A stretch of 64,000 nucleotides of DNA from Streptomyces sp. cg36 (GTDB taxonomy: Bacteria > Actinomycetota > Actinomycetes > Streptomycetales > Streptomycetaceae). Each line of letters starts with the position of its first letter. Within the stretch, counting starts at the first letter, position 1. The notes under the pieces are model-generated. The model made no database searches. It was not told where the DNA came from and saw nothing but the letters and a program-made list of their open reading frames with translations. A program made the translations under genes and the position numbers. Where the stretch lies: positions 6,076,001 through 6,140,000 of the forward strand of contig NZ_CP163520.1 in NCBI RefSeq assembly GCF_041080675.1, in the 5' to 3' direction. This document shows, piece by piece, positions 34,974 to 42,856 of this stretch.

Positions 34974-35168
34974 ATGAGCATGGCGGTGATCGGCATGGTG
35001 GCCGGCATGGCGCTCGGATTCGCCGGATACTTCGGCGGGTTCGGAGCGTTCTTGCTGGTGGCGGCGCTAGGAGCGATCGGGTTCGTGGTGGGCCGGTTCC
35101 TGGAGGGCGATCTCGAACCGGGCGACTTCTTCCGGCCCCGGGGCGACCGCGGCGACCGGCGGCGGTGA
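34974..35168 (+). CDS. Small membrane protein of the Asp23 cluster
   Basis: A 64-aa protein. A Met/Gly/Ala/Phe-rich hydrophobic half forms one or two helices (VIGMVAGMALGFAGYFGGFG and AFLLVAALGAIGFVVGRFL). The short C-terminal tail is acidic then Arg-rich. It begins 27 nt after the Asp23 gene and ends 9 nt before the next. Similar small proteins are common in actinobacterial Asp23 clusters, so it probably belongs to the complex. Confidence 0.85.
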   Translation: MSMAVIGMVAGMALGFAGYFGGFGAFLLVAALGAIGFVVGRFLEGDLEPGDFFRPRGDRGDRRR

Positions 35169-35177
35169 CCGCGCCCC

Positions 35178-35600
35178 ATGACGGTGTCGTCGACGGCCCC
35201 CGGCCGCAGGGAGCCGGATCCGCCGGGTCCGGAGCGAGGCGATCCGGGTCGCGCCGGGCCCGCGCGGGTGGAGCCCGCCGAGCGCGGCGCGACCCGGATC
35301 GCCGACCGGGTCGTGGCGAAGATCGCGGCCCGGGCGGCGCGCGAGGCGCTGGGCGCACCGCCCGAGGGCGGCGCCGCGCCCCACGCCACGGTCACGGTCC
35401 ACCAGGAGGTGGCCCGCGTCCGCGTCAGCCTGGAGCTCGGCTACCCCTCCGACATCGGTGCCCAGTGCGGGGCCGTGCGTCGGCAAGTGGCCGAACGGGT
35501 AAGGGCGTTGGCGGGCATGGAGGTGCCCGAGGTGGCGGTGCAGATCGAGCGGCTGCACTCCCCGCACACCCGCGGCACGGACCCGGGGAGGATCCGATGA
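35178..35600 (+). CDS. Second Asp23/Gls24-type protein
   Basis: The 140-aa protein has a Pro/Arg/Gly-rich N-terminus and a short Asp23-like domain: GATRIADRVVAKIAARAARE and then TVTVHQEVARVRVSLELGY, CGAVRRQVAERVRALAGMEVP. It resembles the first gene product but is more divergent. It overlaps the next gene by 4 nt. No membrane segment. Likely a partner in the same envelope-stress complex. Confidence 0.85.
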   Translation: MTVSSTAPGRREPDPPGPERGDPGRAGPARVEPAERGATRIADRVVAKIAARAAREALGAPPEGGAAPHATVTVHQEVARVRVSLELGYPSDIGAQCGAVRRQVAERVRALAGMEVPEVAVQIERLHSPHTRGTDPGRIR

Positions 35601-36349
35601 GCGAGCCCGGCGGACCGGCCGAACCGGAGCGCACCGGCCCCGGCGCGCCCGGGTACGGGACCGGGGAAGGGGACGGCGCCGGCACCCGGCGGCTGCCCGT
35701 CGTCCTGGAGAAGACCCCCGGCGGGCCGCTCCCCGGCGACGAGGACGGCCTCGACCAGTCCCGGTCGTCCGCCGCCTACGACCCCGTGCCGACCGTCACC
35801 GACGAGCGCGCGGGCCGCTTCTGGTCCGCGCGCCGCGGCCCCGCCCTCCTGGTCGCGCTGGCCGTGCTCGCGCTGGCCGGGCCCCTGCTGTACGACATCG
35901 CGGCCGTCCGCGCCGACCGGCCCGCGATGCGCTGGCGCCGCCGGCTCGCGCACTGGTCGGCCGTGCACGCGCTGGACGACGCGGTGGTCCTGGCGGGCGC
36001 GGGCGCGGCGGTGCTCCTGGGCCTCTGGCTGATCGTGCTCGCGCTGACGCCGGGGCTGCGGGACGTGCTCCCGATGCGCCGCACCACGGCCGGGGTGCGG
36101 GCCGGACTGGACCGGTCCGCCGCCGCGCTGGTGCTGCGGGACCGGGCGATGGAGGTTCCGGGCGTGCAGTCGGCGCGGGTCAGGATGGGCCGCGCCAAGG
36201 TCGCCGTACGGGCCGAGTCGCACTTCCGCGAACTCGACGACGTACGGGCGGACCTGGACGCCGCGCTCGGCGCGGGCATCAAGGAACTCGGGCTGGCCGG
36301 ACGGCCCGGCCTCTCCGTGCACGTCGGCCGCGCGGCCAGGAAGCGGTAG
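35597..36349 (+). CDS. DUF6286-type membrane protein of the Asp23 cluster
   Basis: A 250-aa protein. The first 80 residues are polar and disordered. Two membrane helices follow (GPALLVALAVLALAGPLLYD and DAVVLAGAGAAVLLGLWLIV). The soluble C-terminal half (VPGVQSARVRMGRAKVAVRA) resembles the ferredoxin-like domain seen in AmaP-like anchors. ATG 35597 overlaps the upstream stop. Proteins of this kind sit with Asp23 genes in Streptomyces. Its role is probably anchoring. Confidence 0.8.
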   Translation: MSEPGGPAEPERTGPGAPGYGTGEGDGAGTRRLPVVLEKTPGGPLPGDEDGLDQSRSSAAYDPVPTVTDERAGRFWSARRGPALLVALAVLALAGPLLYDIAAVRADRPAMRWRRRLAHWSAVHALDDAVVLAGAGAAVLLGLWLIVLALTPGLRDVLPMRRTTAGVRAGLDRSAAALVLRDRAMEVPGVQSARVRMGRAKVAVRAESHFRELDDVRADLDAALGAGIKELGLAGRPGLSVHVGRAARKR

Positions 36350-36377
36350 CCGTGCCGGCGCCGGGAAGGGGGCACGC

Positions 36378-36956
36378 ATGCTCAGGACGGTGAACCGGGT
36401 GCTGATCGGCCTCGCCGGGCTGGCCCTGGTGGCGGCGGGCGGCGCGGCCCTCGCGGCCGGGTCCGGCCTCGCCGTCCCCTCGTGGTGGCCCTGGCACGGC
36501 AGGCACGACGTCCTGCTGAGCCACGCCCGCCGGGAGCGCTGGCACCAGCACGGCTGGTGGTGGCCGGTGGTGATCGCCGCGCTCGCGGTGCTGGTGCTGC
36601 TCGCCCTGTGGTGGCTGCTCGCCCAGCTGCGCCGGGCCCGGCTGGCCGAGATCCTGGTGGACTCCGGCGACGGCGCGGGCGCGCTGCTGCGGGGCCGGGC
36701 CCTGGAGGCGGTGCTGGCGGGCGAGGCCGAGTCGCTGCCCGGGGTGGCGCGCGCCCATGTCACCCTGCACGGGCGGCGCACCACGCCCGAGGCCCGGATC
36801 GCGCTGGCCCTGGAGCCCCACGCGGCCCCGGCCGAGACGCTCACCCTGCTCGTCTCGCAGGCCCTGGCACACGCCCGCGACTCGGCGGGCCTGGCCGAGC
36901 TCCCGGCCGACGTTCGGCTGCGGGGCGTCAAACACCGGGCGCGACGGGTGAATTGA
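36378..36956 (+). CDS. amaP: Alkaline shock response membrane anchor protein AmaP
   Basis: A 192-aa protein with two membrane helices: one at residues 5-30 (NRVLIGLAGLALVAAGGAAL) and one near 60-85 (WWPVVIAALAVLVLLALWWL). They flank a His/Trp-rich periplasmic loop. The cytosolic part (ESLPGVARAHVTLHGRRTTP and the following) is the AmaP domain. AmaP is known to fix Asp23 to the membrane. It is the last gene of the five-gene cluster. Confidence 0.88.
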   Translation: MLRTVNRVLIGLAGLALVAAGGAALAAGSGLAVPSWWPWHGRHDVLLSHARRERWHQHGWWWPVVIAALAVLVLLALWWLLAQLRRARLAEILVDSGDGAGALLRGRALEAVLAGEAESLPGVARAHVTLHGRRTTPEARIALALEPHAAPAETLTLLVSQALAHARDSAGLAELPADVRLRGVKHRARRVN

Positions 36957-36969
36957 GGCCCGCAAGACC

Positions 36970-37172
36970 GGGCCGATGCCCGCCGGAGGCCCCTGCCCGT
37001 CGGGCCGGTGCCCACTAGCGGTCGTGCGCCGTCGACCCGGTGCTCACTGGCGGCCCCCGCGCCGCCGGGCCGGTGCTCACCAGCGCCCCCGTCGCCGGGC
37101 CGATGCCTACAAGCGGCCCCCGCCGCCGGGCCGGTGCCCACCGGCCCCCGCCGCCGGGCCGAGCCCGCCGAG
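36970..37172. repeat. Degenerate 31-bp tandem repeat
   Basis: About seven copies starting near 36970, 37002, 37036, 37067, 37097, 37128 and 37156 share gggccggtgctcaccagcgg or variants. The period is 28-34 nt. They fill the 286-nt space between amaP and the SDR gene. No gene is supported there. Confidence 0.8.
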
Positions 37173-37242
37173 CGTCGGCCGGCGGTGCTCCGGCAGCGGG
37201 TCCCGGGACCCGTCGCGGCGCCCCGGGGCCGGTGGTGATCCC

Positions 37243-37998
37243 TCAGAACCCGTGCCGTGCCCCGCCGTCGACCGGCAGCATCAGGCCCGTCAGATACGAC
37301 GCGGCGGGCGAGAGCAGGAACGCGGCCGTGCGGCCGAACTCCTCCGGCGTGCCGTAGCGGCGCAGCGGGATCCGCGACTCGTTGGACGCCCGGGACGCCT
37401 CCGCGTCGCCCGACAGCGCGTCCAGCTGGCGCACCCGGTCCGTGTCGATCCGGGACGGCAGCAGCCCGACCACTCGGACGCCGCGCGGGCCGAGCTCGTC
37501 GGCCAGCGACTTGGCGAAGCCCGCGAGCCCCGGCCGCAGCCCGTTGGAGATGGTCAGACCGGGGATCGGTTCATGGACCGAGCCCGAGAGGACGAAGCCG
37601 ATCACACCGCCCTCGTCCAGCTCGTCCGCCGCCGCCCGGGCCATCCGGACCGCGCCCAGGAACACCGAGTCGAAGGCGGCCCTCCACTGCTCGTCCGTGT
37701 TGTCGGCGAGGAAGCCGGGCGGCGGGCCGCCGACGCTGATCAGCACGCCGTCGACGCGGCCGAACCGCTCGCGGGCGGCGGCGATCAGCCGGGCGGGGGT
37801 CGCCGGGTCCGCGTTGTCGGCGGCCACGCCCAGCGCCCCGGCGCCCAGCTCCTCGGCGGCCGAGGCCACCGCCTTCTCGTCGCGGCCGGTCAGCAGCACC
37901 TTCGCGCCGTCCGCCGCCAGCTCCCGCGCCGCCGCGAGGCCGAGGCCGCGGGAGGCGCCGGTGACGACGTAGACACGGTCCTTCAGTCCAAGATCCAT
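37243..37998 (-). CDS. SDR family oxidoreductase with altered catalytic motif
   Basis: The 251-aa Rossmann-fold protein has the cofactor motif VVTGASRGLGLAAARELA and a C-terminal VDGGARHGF-type ending. The usual catalytic Tyr-x-x-x-Lys is missing: after the serine in SGSVHEPIPGLTISNGLR the expected Tyr and Lys positions read Ser and Arg. Related SDRs with this SNxxR variant exist, so it is likely a distinct subgroup, not decay. It follows the GH15 gene by 4 nt on the same strand. Substrate unknown. Confidence 0.85.
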   Translation of the reverse strand: MDLGLKDRVYVVTGASRGLGLAAARELAADGAKVLLTGRDEKAVASAAEELGAGALGVAADNADPATPARLIAAARERFGRVDGVLISVGGPPPGFLADNTDEQWRAAFDSVFLGAVRMARAAADELDEGGVIGFVLSGSVHEPIPGLTISNGLRPGLAGFAKSLADELGPRGVRVVGLLPSRIDTDRVRQLDALSGDAEASRASNESRIPLRRYGTPEEFGRTAAFLLSPAASYLTGLMLPVDGGARHGF

Positions 37999-38002
37999 GC
38001 GC

Positions 38003-39784
38003 CTATCCTCCCCCCAGCCCCATCGCGGTGGCCACCAGGCCGATGTGGCTGAACGCCTGCGGGAAGTTGCCCAGCTGACGGCCGCTCGACGGGTCGTACT
38101 CCTCGGCCAGCAGCCCCACGTCGTTGCGGAGCGCCAGCAGGCGTTCGAACAGCTCGCGCGCCTCCTTCTCGCGGCCGGTCAGCCGCAGCGCGTCGGCCAG
38201 CCAGAACGAGCAGGCCAGGAAGGCCCCCTCGCCGCCGGGCAGCCCGTCCACCGTGCTGTCGTCGATGCTGTAGCGGCGTACGAAACCGTCGCGGCCCAGC
38301 TCCGCCCGGACCGCGTCGACCGTCCCGATCACCCGGGGATCGTCGCCCGGAAGGAAGCCGACGCGGGGGATCAGCAGCGTCGCCGCGTCCAGCTGCCGCG
38401 AGCCGTACGACTGGGTGAAGGTGTTGCGGACCGGGTCGAAGCCCTTCTCGCAGACCTCCCGGTGCACCTCGTCCCGCATCCGCCGCCAGCGCTCCGCGTC
38501 GCCGCGCCGCTGCGGGTCGGACTCCAGGGCGCGCACCGCGCGGTCGGCGGCGACCCAGGCCATCACCTTGGAGTGGACGAAGTGGCGGCGGGGGCCGCGC
38601 ACCTCCCACAGCCCCTCGTCGGGCTCGCGCCAGCGGGCCTCCAGGAAGCCGAGCAGGCTGAGCTCGACGTTCCAGGTGTGCGGCTTGGCGGCCATGCCCT
38701 CGGTGCGGGCCAGATGGAGCGAGTCGATGACCTCCCCGTACACATCGAGCTGGAGCTGCGTCACGGCCTCGTTGCCGATCCGGACCGGGCTGGAGTCCAG
38801 ATACCCCTTCAGCCACGGCAGTTCCGTCTCCGGCAGCCGCCGCTCGCCGCCCAGGCCGTACATGATCTGGAGGTCGGCCGGGTCGCCCGCGACCGCGCGG
38901 AGCAGCCAGTCGCGCCAGGCCGCCGCCTCCTCCGTGTATCCGCCCGCGACCAGGGCCTCCAGCGTCAGCGTCGAGTCGCGCAGCCAGCAGTAGCGGTAGT
39001 CCCAGTTGCGCACGCCGCCGATCTCCTCGGGCAGCGAGGTGGTGGGGGCCGCGACGATGCCGCCGGTGGGGGCGTAGGTCAGGGCCTTGAGGGTGATCAG
39101 GGAGCGGACCACGGCTTCGCGGTGGGGGCCCTGGCACAGGCACCTGCCCGCCCACTCGCGCCAGTCCGCCAGGCTCTGCTCCAGCGCCTCGTACGGGTCG
39201 ATCCGGGCGGGCCGGGACTCGTGCGAGGGGTGCCAGGTCATCACGAACGCGACCCGCTCGCCCTCGCCGACGGTGAACGAGGAGCGGGTGCTCATCTGCT
39301 GGCCCCAGGTCTTGACGGGGGGTTCGCTGCGCAGCCACACCGAGTCGGGGCCCGCGACCGCGACGCGGCTGTCCCCGGCGCGCCTTATCCAGGGCACCAC
39401 CCGGCCGTAGTCGAAGCGCAGCCGCAGTGCGGCGTTCATCTCCACGGTGCCGCTGACGCCTTCGACGATCCGCACCAGGTCGGGGGCGGTGTCGCGCTGG
39501 GGCATGAAGTCGAGGACGCGGACGGTGCCGGTCCTGGTCTCCCAGACGGACTCCAGGACGAGCGAGTCCTCCAGGTAGGCGCGGCGCGTGCAGTCGCCGG
39601 CGCCCGCCGGGGCGATCCGCCAGTGCCCGTTGTCGTCGTCGCCGAGGAGCGCCGCGAAACAGGCCGCCGAGTCGAAGCGGGGCAGGCACAGCCAGTCGAT
39701 GGAGCCGTCCCGGCCGACCAGTGCGGCGGTCTGGAGGTCTCCGATGAGGGCGTAGTCCTCGATGCGTTGGGTACGTCGCGTCAC
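38003..39784 (-). CDS. Glycoside hydrolase family 15 protein (trehalase/glucoamylase type)
   Basis: A 593-aa protein. The N-terminal beta-sandwich begins RRTQRIEDYALIGDLQTAALV and contains the family block DGSIDWLCLPRFDSAACFAALLG (in part). The (alpha/alpha)6 barrel shows GGVRNWDYRYCWLRDSTLTL, with catalytic acid residues expected near LPEEIGGVRNWDYR and in the C-terminal LLAEEYDPSSG. Actinobacterial members of this form act as trehalases. GTG 39784 is the start. No signal peptide is seen, so it is intracellular. Confidence 0.9.
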   Translation of the reverse strand: MTRRTQRIEDYALIGDLQTAALVGRDGSIDWLCLPRFDSAACFAALLGDDDNGHWRIAPAGAGDCTRRAYLEDSLVLESVWETRTGTVRVLDFMPQRDTAPDLVRIVEGVSGTVEMNAALRLRFDYGRVVPWIRRAGDSRVAVAGPDSVWLRSEPPVKTWGQQMSTRSSFTVGEGERVAFVMTWHPSHESRPARIDPYEALEQSLADWREWAGRCLCQGPHREAVVRSLITLKALTYAPTGGIVAAPTTSLPEEIGGVRNWDYRYCWLRDSTLTLEALVAGGYTEEAAAWRDWLLRAVAGDPADLQIMYGLGGERRLPETELPWLKGYLDSSPVRIGNEAVTQLQLDVYGEVIDSLHLARTEGMAAKPHTWNVELSLLGFLEARWREPDEGLWEVRGPRRHFVHSKVMAWVAADRAVRALESDPQRRGDAERWRRMRDEVHREVCEKGFDPVRNTFTQSYGSRQLDAATLLIPRVGFLPGDDPRVIGTVDAVRAELGRDGFVRRYSIDDSTVDGLPGGEGAFLACSFWLADALRLTGREKEARELFERLLALRNDVGLLAEEYDPSSGRQLGNFPQAFSHIGLVATAMGLGGG

Positions 39785-39880
39785 GCTCAGGCGTGTTCCC
39801 GCCCGGCGGTTTTGTCAATCAGACCGATGTGCCCGCAGGATCCGGACGGCCCGGGTCCGGGCCCGGCCGGGCGGTCGCGC

Positions 39881-39926
39881 GGGCGGGTTCGGGCGCTCGC
39901 GGGGCGGGTTCGGTCGGGCGCTCGCG
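39881..39926. repeat. Short tandem duplication upstream of the GH15 gene
   Basis: Two copies, gggcgggttcgggcgctcgcg and gggcgggttcggtcgggcgctcgcg (in part), lie side by side in the 154-nt gap between SURF1 and GH15. They differ by a 4-nt insertion. No regulatory role is apparent. Confidence 0.6.
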
Positions 39927-39938
39927 CGGTGGTCCCGG

Positions 39939-40724
39939 TCAGGCGGCAGCGGGGGCGGGCTCGGCCGTCTCGGCCTGCTCCTTGGCCTCGGCCCGGTCCC
40001 GCTTCTCGCGCCGGACCAGGATCACCCAGCCCACCGGCACCCCGGCGGTGAACAGCCACCACTGCACGGCGTACGCCATGTGCGGGCCGATCGAGGAGTG
40101 GTCCGGGGCCGGGATCAGCTCGGGGGAGTCCGCCTCGGGCGCGGTCTGCTCGATGTAGCCGCCGAGCACCGGGCGGCCGAGCGCCTTCTCCTGCTGGGCG
40201 CTGCTGATCAGCATGACCTGGCGCGGCGGCAGGCCCTTGACGTCCTTGATGCCGCTGGCCGCCGTCGTCTGGTCGGCCATCAGCCGGCCGGTCACCGTCA
40301 CCGTGCCCCGGGGCGGGGCGGGGATCTTCGGGAACTCGGTCTGGCTGCCGTTGTCCGCCACCCAGCCCCGGTTGATCAGTACGGTCGGCCCGCCCTTCAG
40401 GTCGAACGGCGTGAGCACGTGGTAGCCGACGCGGCCGTCGGCGGCGGTCCGGCGGCGCACCACGACCTCGTGGGCCGTGTCGTAGCTGCCGGTCGCGGTG
40501 ACCCGGCGCCAGTACTGGGCGTGCGGGACGGTGTGCCCGGGGGAGGTGAGCTCGGTCACCGGGACAGGCTCGGCCTTCAGATTGTCCGCGATCACGGTGT
40601 TCTGGGCGACGCGGTGCTGATGGCGGTGCAGCTGCCAGAAGCCCAGCTCGATCATCGTGGGGATGAGGACGAGGGCCAGGAGGGTGACGAGCACCCACTG
40701 CCGGGACAACAGGAAGCGATACAC
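39939..40724 (-). CDS. SURF1 family protein
   Basis: SURF1 proteins help assemble cytochrome c oxidase. The 261-aa protein has the family layout: one N-terminal helix (VLVTLLALVLIPTMIELGFWQLHRHQHR in part), an external domain with GYHVLTPFDLKGGPTVLINRGWV and RVTATGSYDTAHEV, and a C-terminal helix (AYAVQWWLFTAGVPVGWVIL). GTG 40724 gives the typical start V-YRFLLSRQWVL. A TTG at 40739 would add five residues. Confidence 0.93.
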   Translation of the reverse strand: MYRFLLSRQWVLVTLLALVLIPTMIELGFWQLHRHQHRVAQNTVIADNLKAEPVPVTELTSPGHTVPHAQYWRRVTATGSYDTAHEVVVRRRTAADGRVGYHVLTPFDLKGGPTVLINRGWVADNGSQTEFPKIPAPPRGTVTVTGRLMADQTTAASGIKDVKGLPPRQVMLISSAQQEKALGRPVLGGYIEQTAPEADSPELIPAPDHSSIGPHMAYAVQWWLFTAGVPVGWVILVRREKRDRAEAKEQAETAEPAPAAA

Positions 40725-40782
40725 CCCACGACGGTACAACTCGCTGTCGCGGGGTGTTCAGGAGGGGGGCGGACTGGCGCGG

Positions 40783-41016
40783 TCAGACCTTGTCGACGAT
40801 GCCCACCCGGCCCTCCGCCCGGGCGCAGTGCCCGCCGCAGTACCAGTGGCCCTCGACCTCGACGCCCTGGCCGATGATCTGGACCCGGCAGTGTTCGCAG
40901 ATGGGCGCCATGCGGTGGATGGCGCAGGAGAAGCAGTCGAAGACGTGCACCGCGCCCTGCGCGTGCACCTCGAAGGACATCCCGTAGTCGTTTCCGCAGA
41001 CCTCGCAACGTGCCAT
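40783..41016 (-). CDS. Small Cys-rich zinc-binding protein
   Basis: A 77-aa protein with four cysteine pairs: C4/C7, C28/C31, C40/C43 and C60/C64, plus several His. This looks like two zinc-ribbon or treble-clef units, with some likeness to bacterial metallothionein. The start MARCEVCGNDYGMSFEV at ATG 41016 is the usual one. It lies between SURF1 and the exonuclease on the same strand. Function is unknown. Confidence 0.85.
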   Translation of the reverse strand: MARCEVCGNDYGMSFEVHAQGAVHVFDCFSCAIHRMAPICEHCRVQIIGQGVEVEGHWYCGGHCARAEGRVGIVDKV

Positions 41017-41069
41017 GCGCCACAGGGTGGGGCGCGCCGCACGGTATCGGTGGGCGCCGCGCCCTGCGG

Positions 41070-42053
41070 TCACCCGTCTGCCGGAGCCACGTCCCGCAGC
41101 AGCTGGGTGAAGGCGGCCTCGTCGACGACGGGGGTGCCGAAGGACCTGGCCTTGGCCGTCTTGGAGGTCGCCGAGTCCGGGTCGTTGGTGACCAGCAGGC
41201 TGGTCAGCCGGGAGACGCTGCTCGCCACGTGCAGCCCGGCCTCGGTCGCCCGGTCCTCAAGGAGTTCGCGGTCTATGGAGGTGTCCCCGGAGAACGCCAC
41301 CCGCATGCCCTGCTTGAGCGGTTTGTCCGCTTCGTAACGACCGGGGTTGGGGTACGGGCACGCCGGGCGCTTGCGGCTGGGGCGCCAGCTCGACGCGCCC
41401 CTGCCGTACGGCCCCGACGCCTGGTAGCCGATGCGCGGGGCGGCCGGCCGGTCCGACCACTCGGTGAGCGGGCGGCATTCGAGCAGCGGCAGCCGGGCCC
41501 CCACCCGCGCCGCCTCGTGCAGGCTCGGGCGGAACGCCTCGGCCAGCACGCGCGCGTCGTCGAGCGCGTGGTGCGCGCGCTGCTGGACGACCCCGAAGTG
41601 CGCGGCCAGCGACTCCAGCTTGTGGTTGGGCAGCGGCAGGGCGAGCTCCTTGGAGAGCGCGATGGTGCACAGCCGCTGGCGCACCGGCGCGGTCCGCTCG
41701 GCCCGTGCGTACTCCCGGGCGATCATCTGCCAGTCGAAGATCGCGTTGTGCGCGACCAGGACCCGGCCGTCGAGGCGCTCGGCGAACTCCTGGGCGATGT
41801 CCGGGAAGAGCGGGGCGTCCGCCAGCACGTCGGCCGTCAGGCCGTGGATCCACACCGGGCCGGGGTCGCGCTCGGGGTTGACCAGCGTGTACCAGTGGTC
41901 CTCGACGTTGCCCCGGGCGTCCAGGCGGTAGACGGCAGCCGACACTATCCGGTCGTCGCGGGCGAGGCCGGTGGTCTCCACGTCGACGACCGCGTACCCC
42001 TGCGGGTAGGCGGCCGGCCACGTCGTCGCTGCTGTCGTACGGTCGTCGAGCAT
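41070..42053 (-). CDS. DEDDh 3'-5' exonuclease with C-terminal BRCT domain
   Basis: A 327-aa protein. The DEDDh motifs are Exo I VVDVETTGL (Asp24, Glu26), Exo II VAHNAIFDWQM, and Exo III HHALDDARVLAE. This resembles the DNA polymerase III epsilon subunit. After a basic, Pro-rich linker a BRCT domain (about residues 245-320) begins MRVAFSGDTSIDRELLEDRA. BRCT domains bind DNA ends or phosphoproteins, so a repair role is likely. The start is ATG 42053. A few more residues are open upstream. Confidence 0.93.
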   Translation of the reverse strand: MLDDRTTAATTWPAAYPQGYAVVDVETTGLARDDRIVSAAVYRLDARGNVEDHWYTLVNPERDPGPVWIHGLTADVLADAPLFPDIAQEFAERLDGRVLVAHNAIFDWQMIAREYARAERTAPVRQRLCTIALSKELALPLPNHKLESLAAHFGVVQQRAHHALDDARVLAEAFRPSLHEAARVGARLPLLECRPLTEWSDRPAAPRIGYQASGPYGRGASSWRPSRKRPACPYPNPGRYEADKPLKQGMRVAFSGDTSIDRELLEDRATEAGLHVASSVSRLTSLLVTNDPDSATSKTAKARSFGTPVVDEAAFTQLLRDVAPADG

Positions 42054-42100
42054 GGTCACAGAGAATACGGGGCCGCACTGACAGCGTGGGCGGCGGCCGG

Positions 42101-42742
42101 TCAGCCGGGGTCCCCGCCGAGTGCCAACAGGCCCGCCACGAGCGCCCGTACGGAGAGGGTGAACAGCCTCTCCTCGTCCACCGGCCGGGCCAGCGCCCGG
42201 GCCAGGGCCGGATCGCCCTCGGCGGACTCCGGCCCGGCCGGCTGCCACAGCTCCTCCTCGGCGGGGTGCTGGACCGGCGCGCGCTCCCGGTTGCGCTCCA
42301 CCAGCAGCTGGCCGACCACATGGAACTGGACGGCCCGCACGGCGTCGGCCGCGCCCGCCCCGCGCAGCCCGGCCGCGTGCATCTCGTGGACGAGCGCCCG
42401 CTGGGCGGGCAGGAACATCCGCTCGGTCAGCCCGCGTTCGTGGACCATCGCGACGAGGTGCGGCCGGGCCCGCAGCTCGCGGCGCAGGGCGCGGGCCACC
42501 GAGACGATCCGGGCGGCGGGCTCCGCCCCGCGCGGCACGATCTCGCCGACCTCCCGCACGGTCCGCTCCACCAGGGCGTCCAGCAGCGACTCGCGGTTGC
42601 CGACGTGCCAGTAGATCGAGGTGACGGCGGTGCCGAGCTCGGCGGCCAGCCGGCGCATGGTGAGCGCGGCCGGGCCGTGGGCGCGGACCAGCGCGGCGGC
42701 GGCGACCAGGACTTCCTCGCGGCTGAGCGACGGACGCGCCAT
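42101..42742 (-). CDS. TetR family transcriptional regulator
   Basis: A 213-aa regulator with an N-terminal HTH (SREEVLVAAAALVRAHGPAALTMRRLAAELGTAVTSIYWHVGNRESLLDALVERT, quoted here by its key parts LTMRRLAAELGTAVTSIYWH). The C-terminal ligand domain is helical. It is divergent from the acetoacetate decarboxylase-like operon across 114 nt that contain a TGTAAC-AGT-GTTACA palindrome. It probably represses that operon and itself. Effector is likely a substrate or CoA ester of the pathway. Confidence 0.93.
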   Translation of the reverse strand: MARPSLSREEVLVAAAALVRAHGPAALTMRRLAAELGTAVTSIYWHVGNRESLLDALVERTVREVGEIVPRGAEPAARIVSVARALRRELRARPHLVAMVHERGLTERMFLPAQRALVHEMHAAGLRGAGAADAVRAVQFHVVGQLLVERNRERAPVQHPAEEELWQPAGPESAEGDPALARALARPVDEERLFTLSVRALVAGLLALGGDPG

Positions 42743-42793
42743 GGCTCCTCGACTCCCCTCCCCGCACGGGTCTTTACCTTCATCGGAACGCGG

Positions 42794-42808
42794 TGTAACA
42801 GTGTTACA
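42794..42808. promoter_or_regulatory. Palindromic operator between the TetR gene and the catabolic operon
   Basis: tgtaacagtgttaca is a perfect 6-bp inverted repeat around a 3-nt centre. It is the right size for a TetR dimer and lies between the two start codons. It resembles the TnnAAC..GTTnnA layout of steroid regulators such as KstR, but its spacer differs by one base. Confidence 0.7.
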
Positions 42809-42856
42809 GACCCGGGGGACGCACTGCGAGGCACGACCCAGGAAGGGTGGTACGCC

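Noticed and set aside
36957..37242. Small gene in the gap after amaP
   Set aside because: All frames are Pro/Gly/Arg-rich translations of a tandem repeat without a ribosome site.
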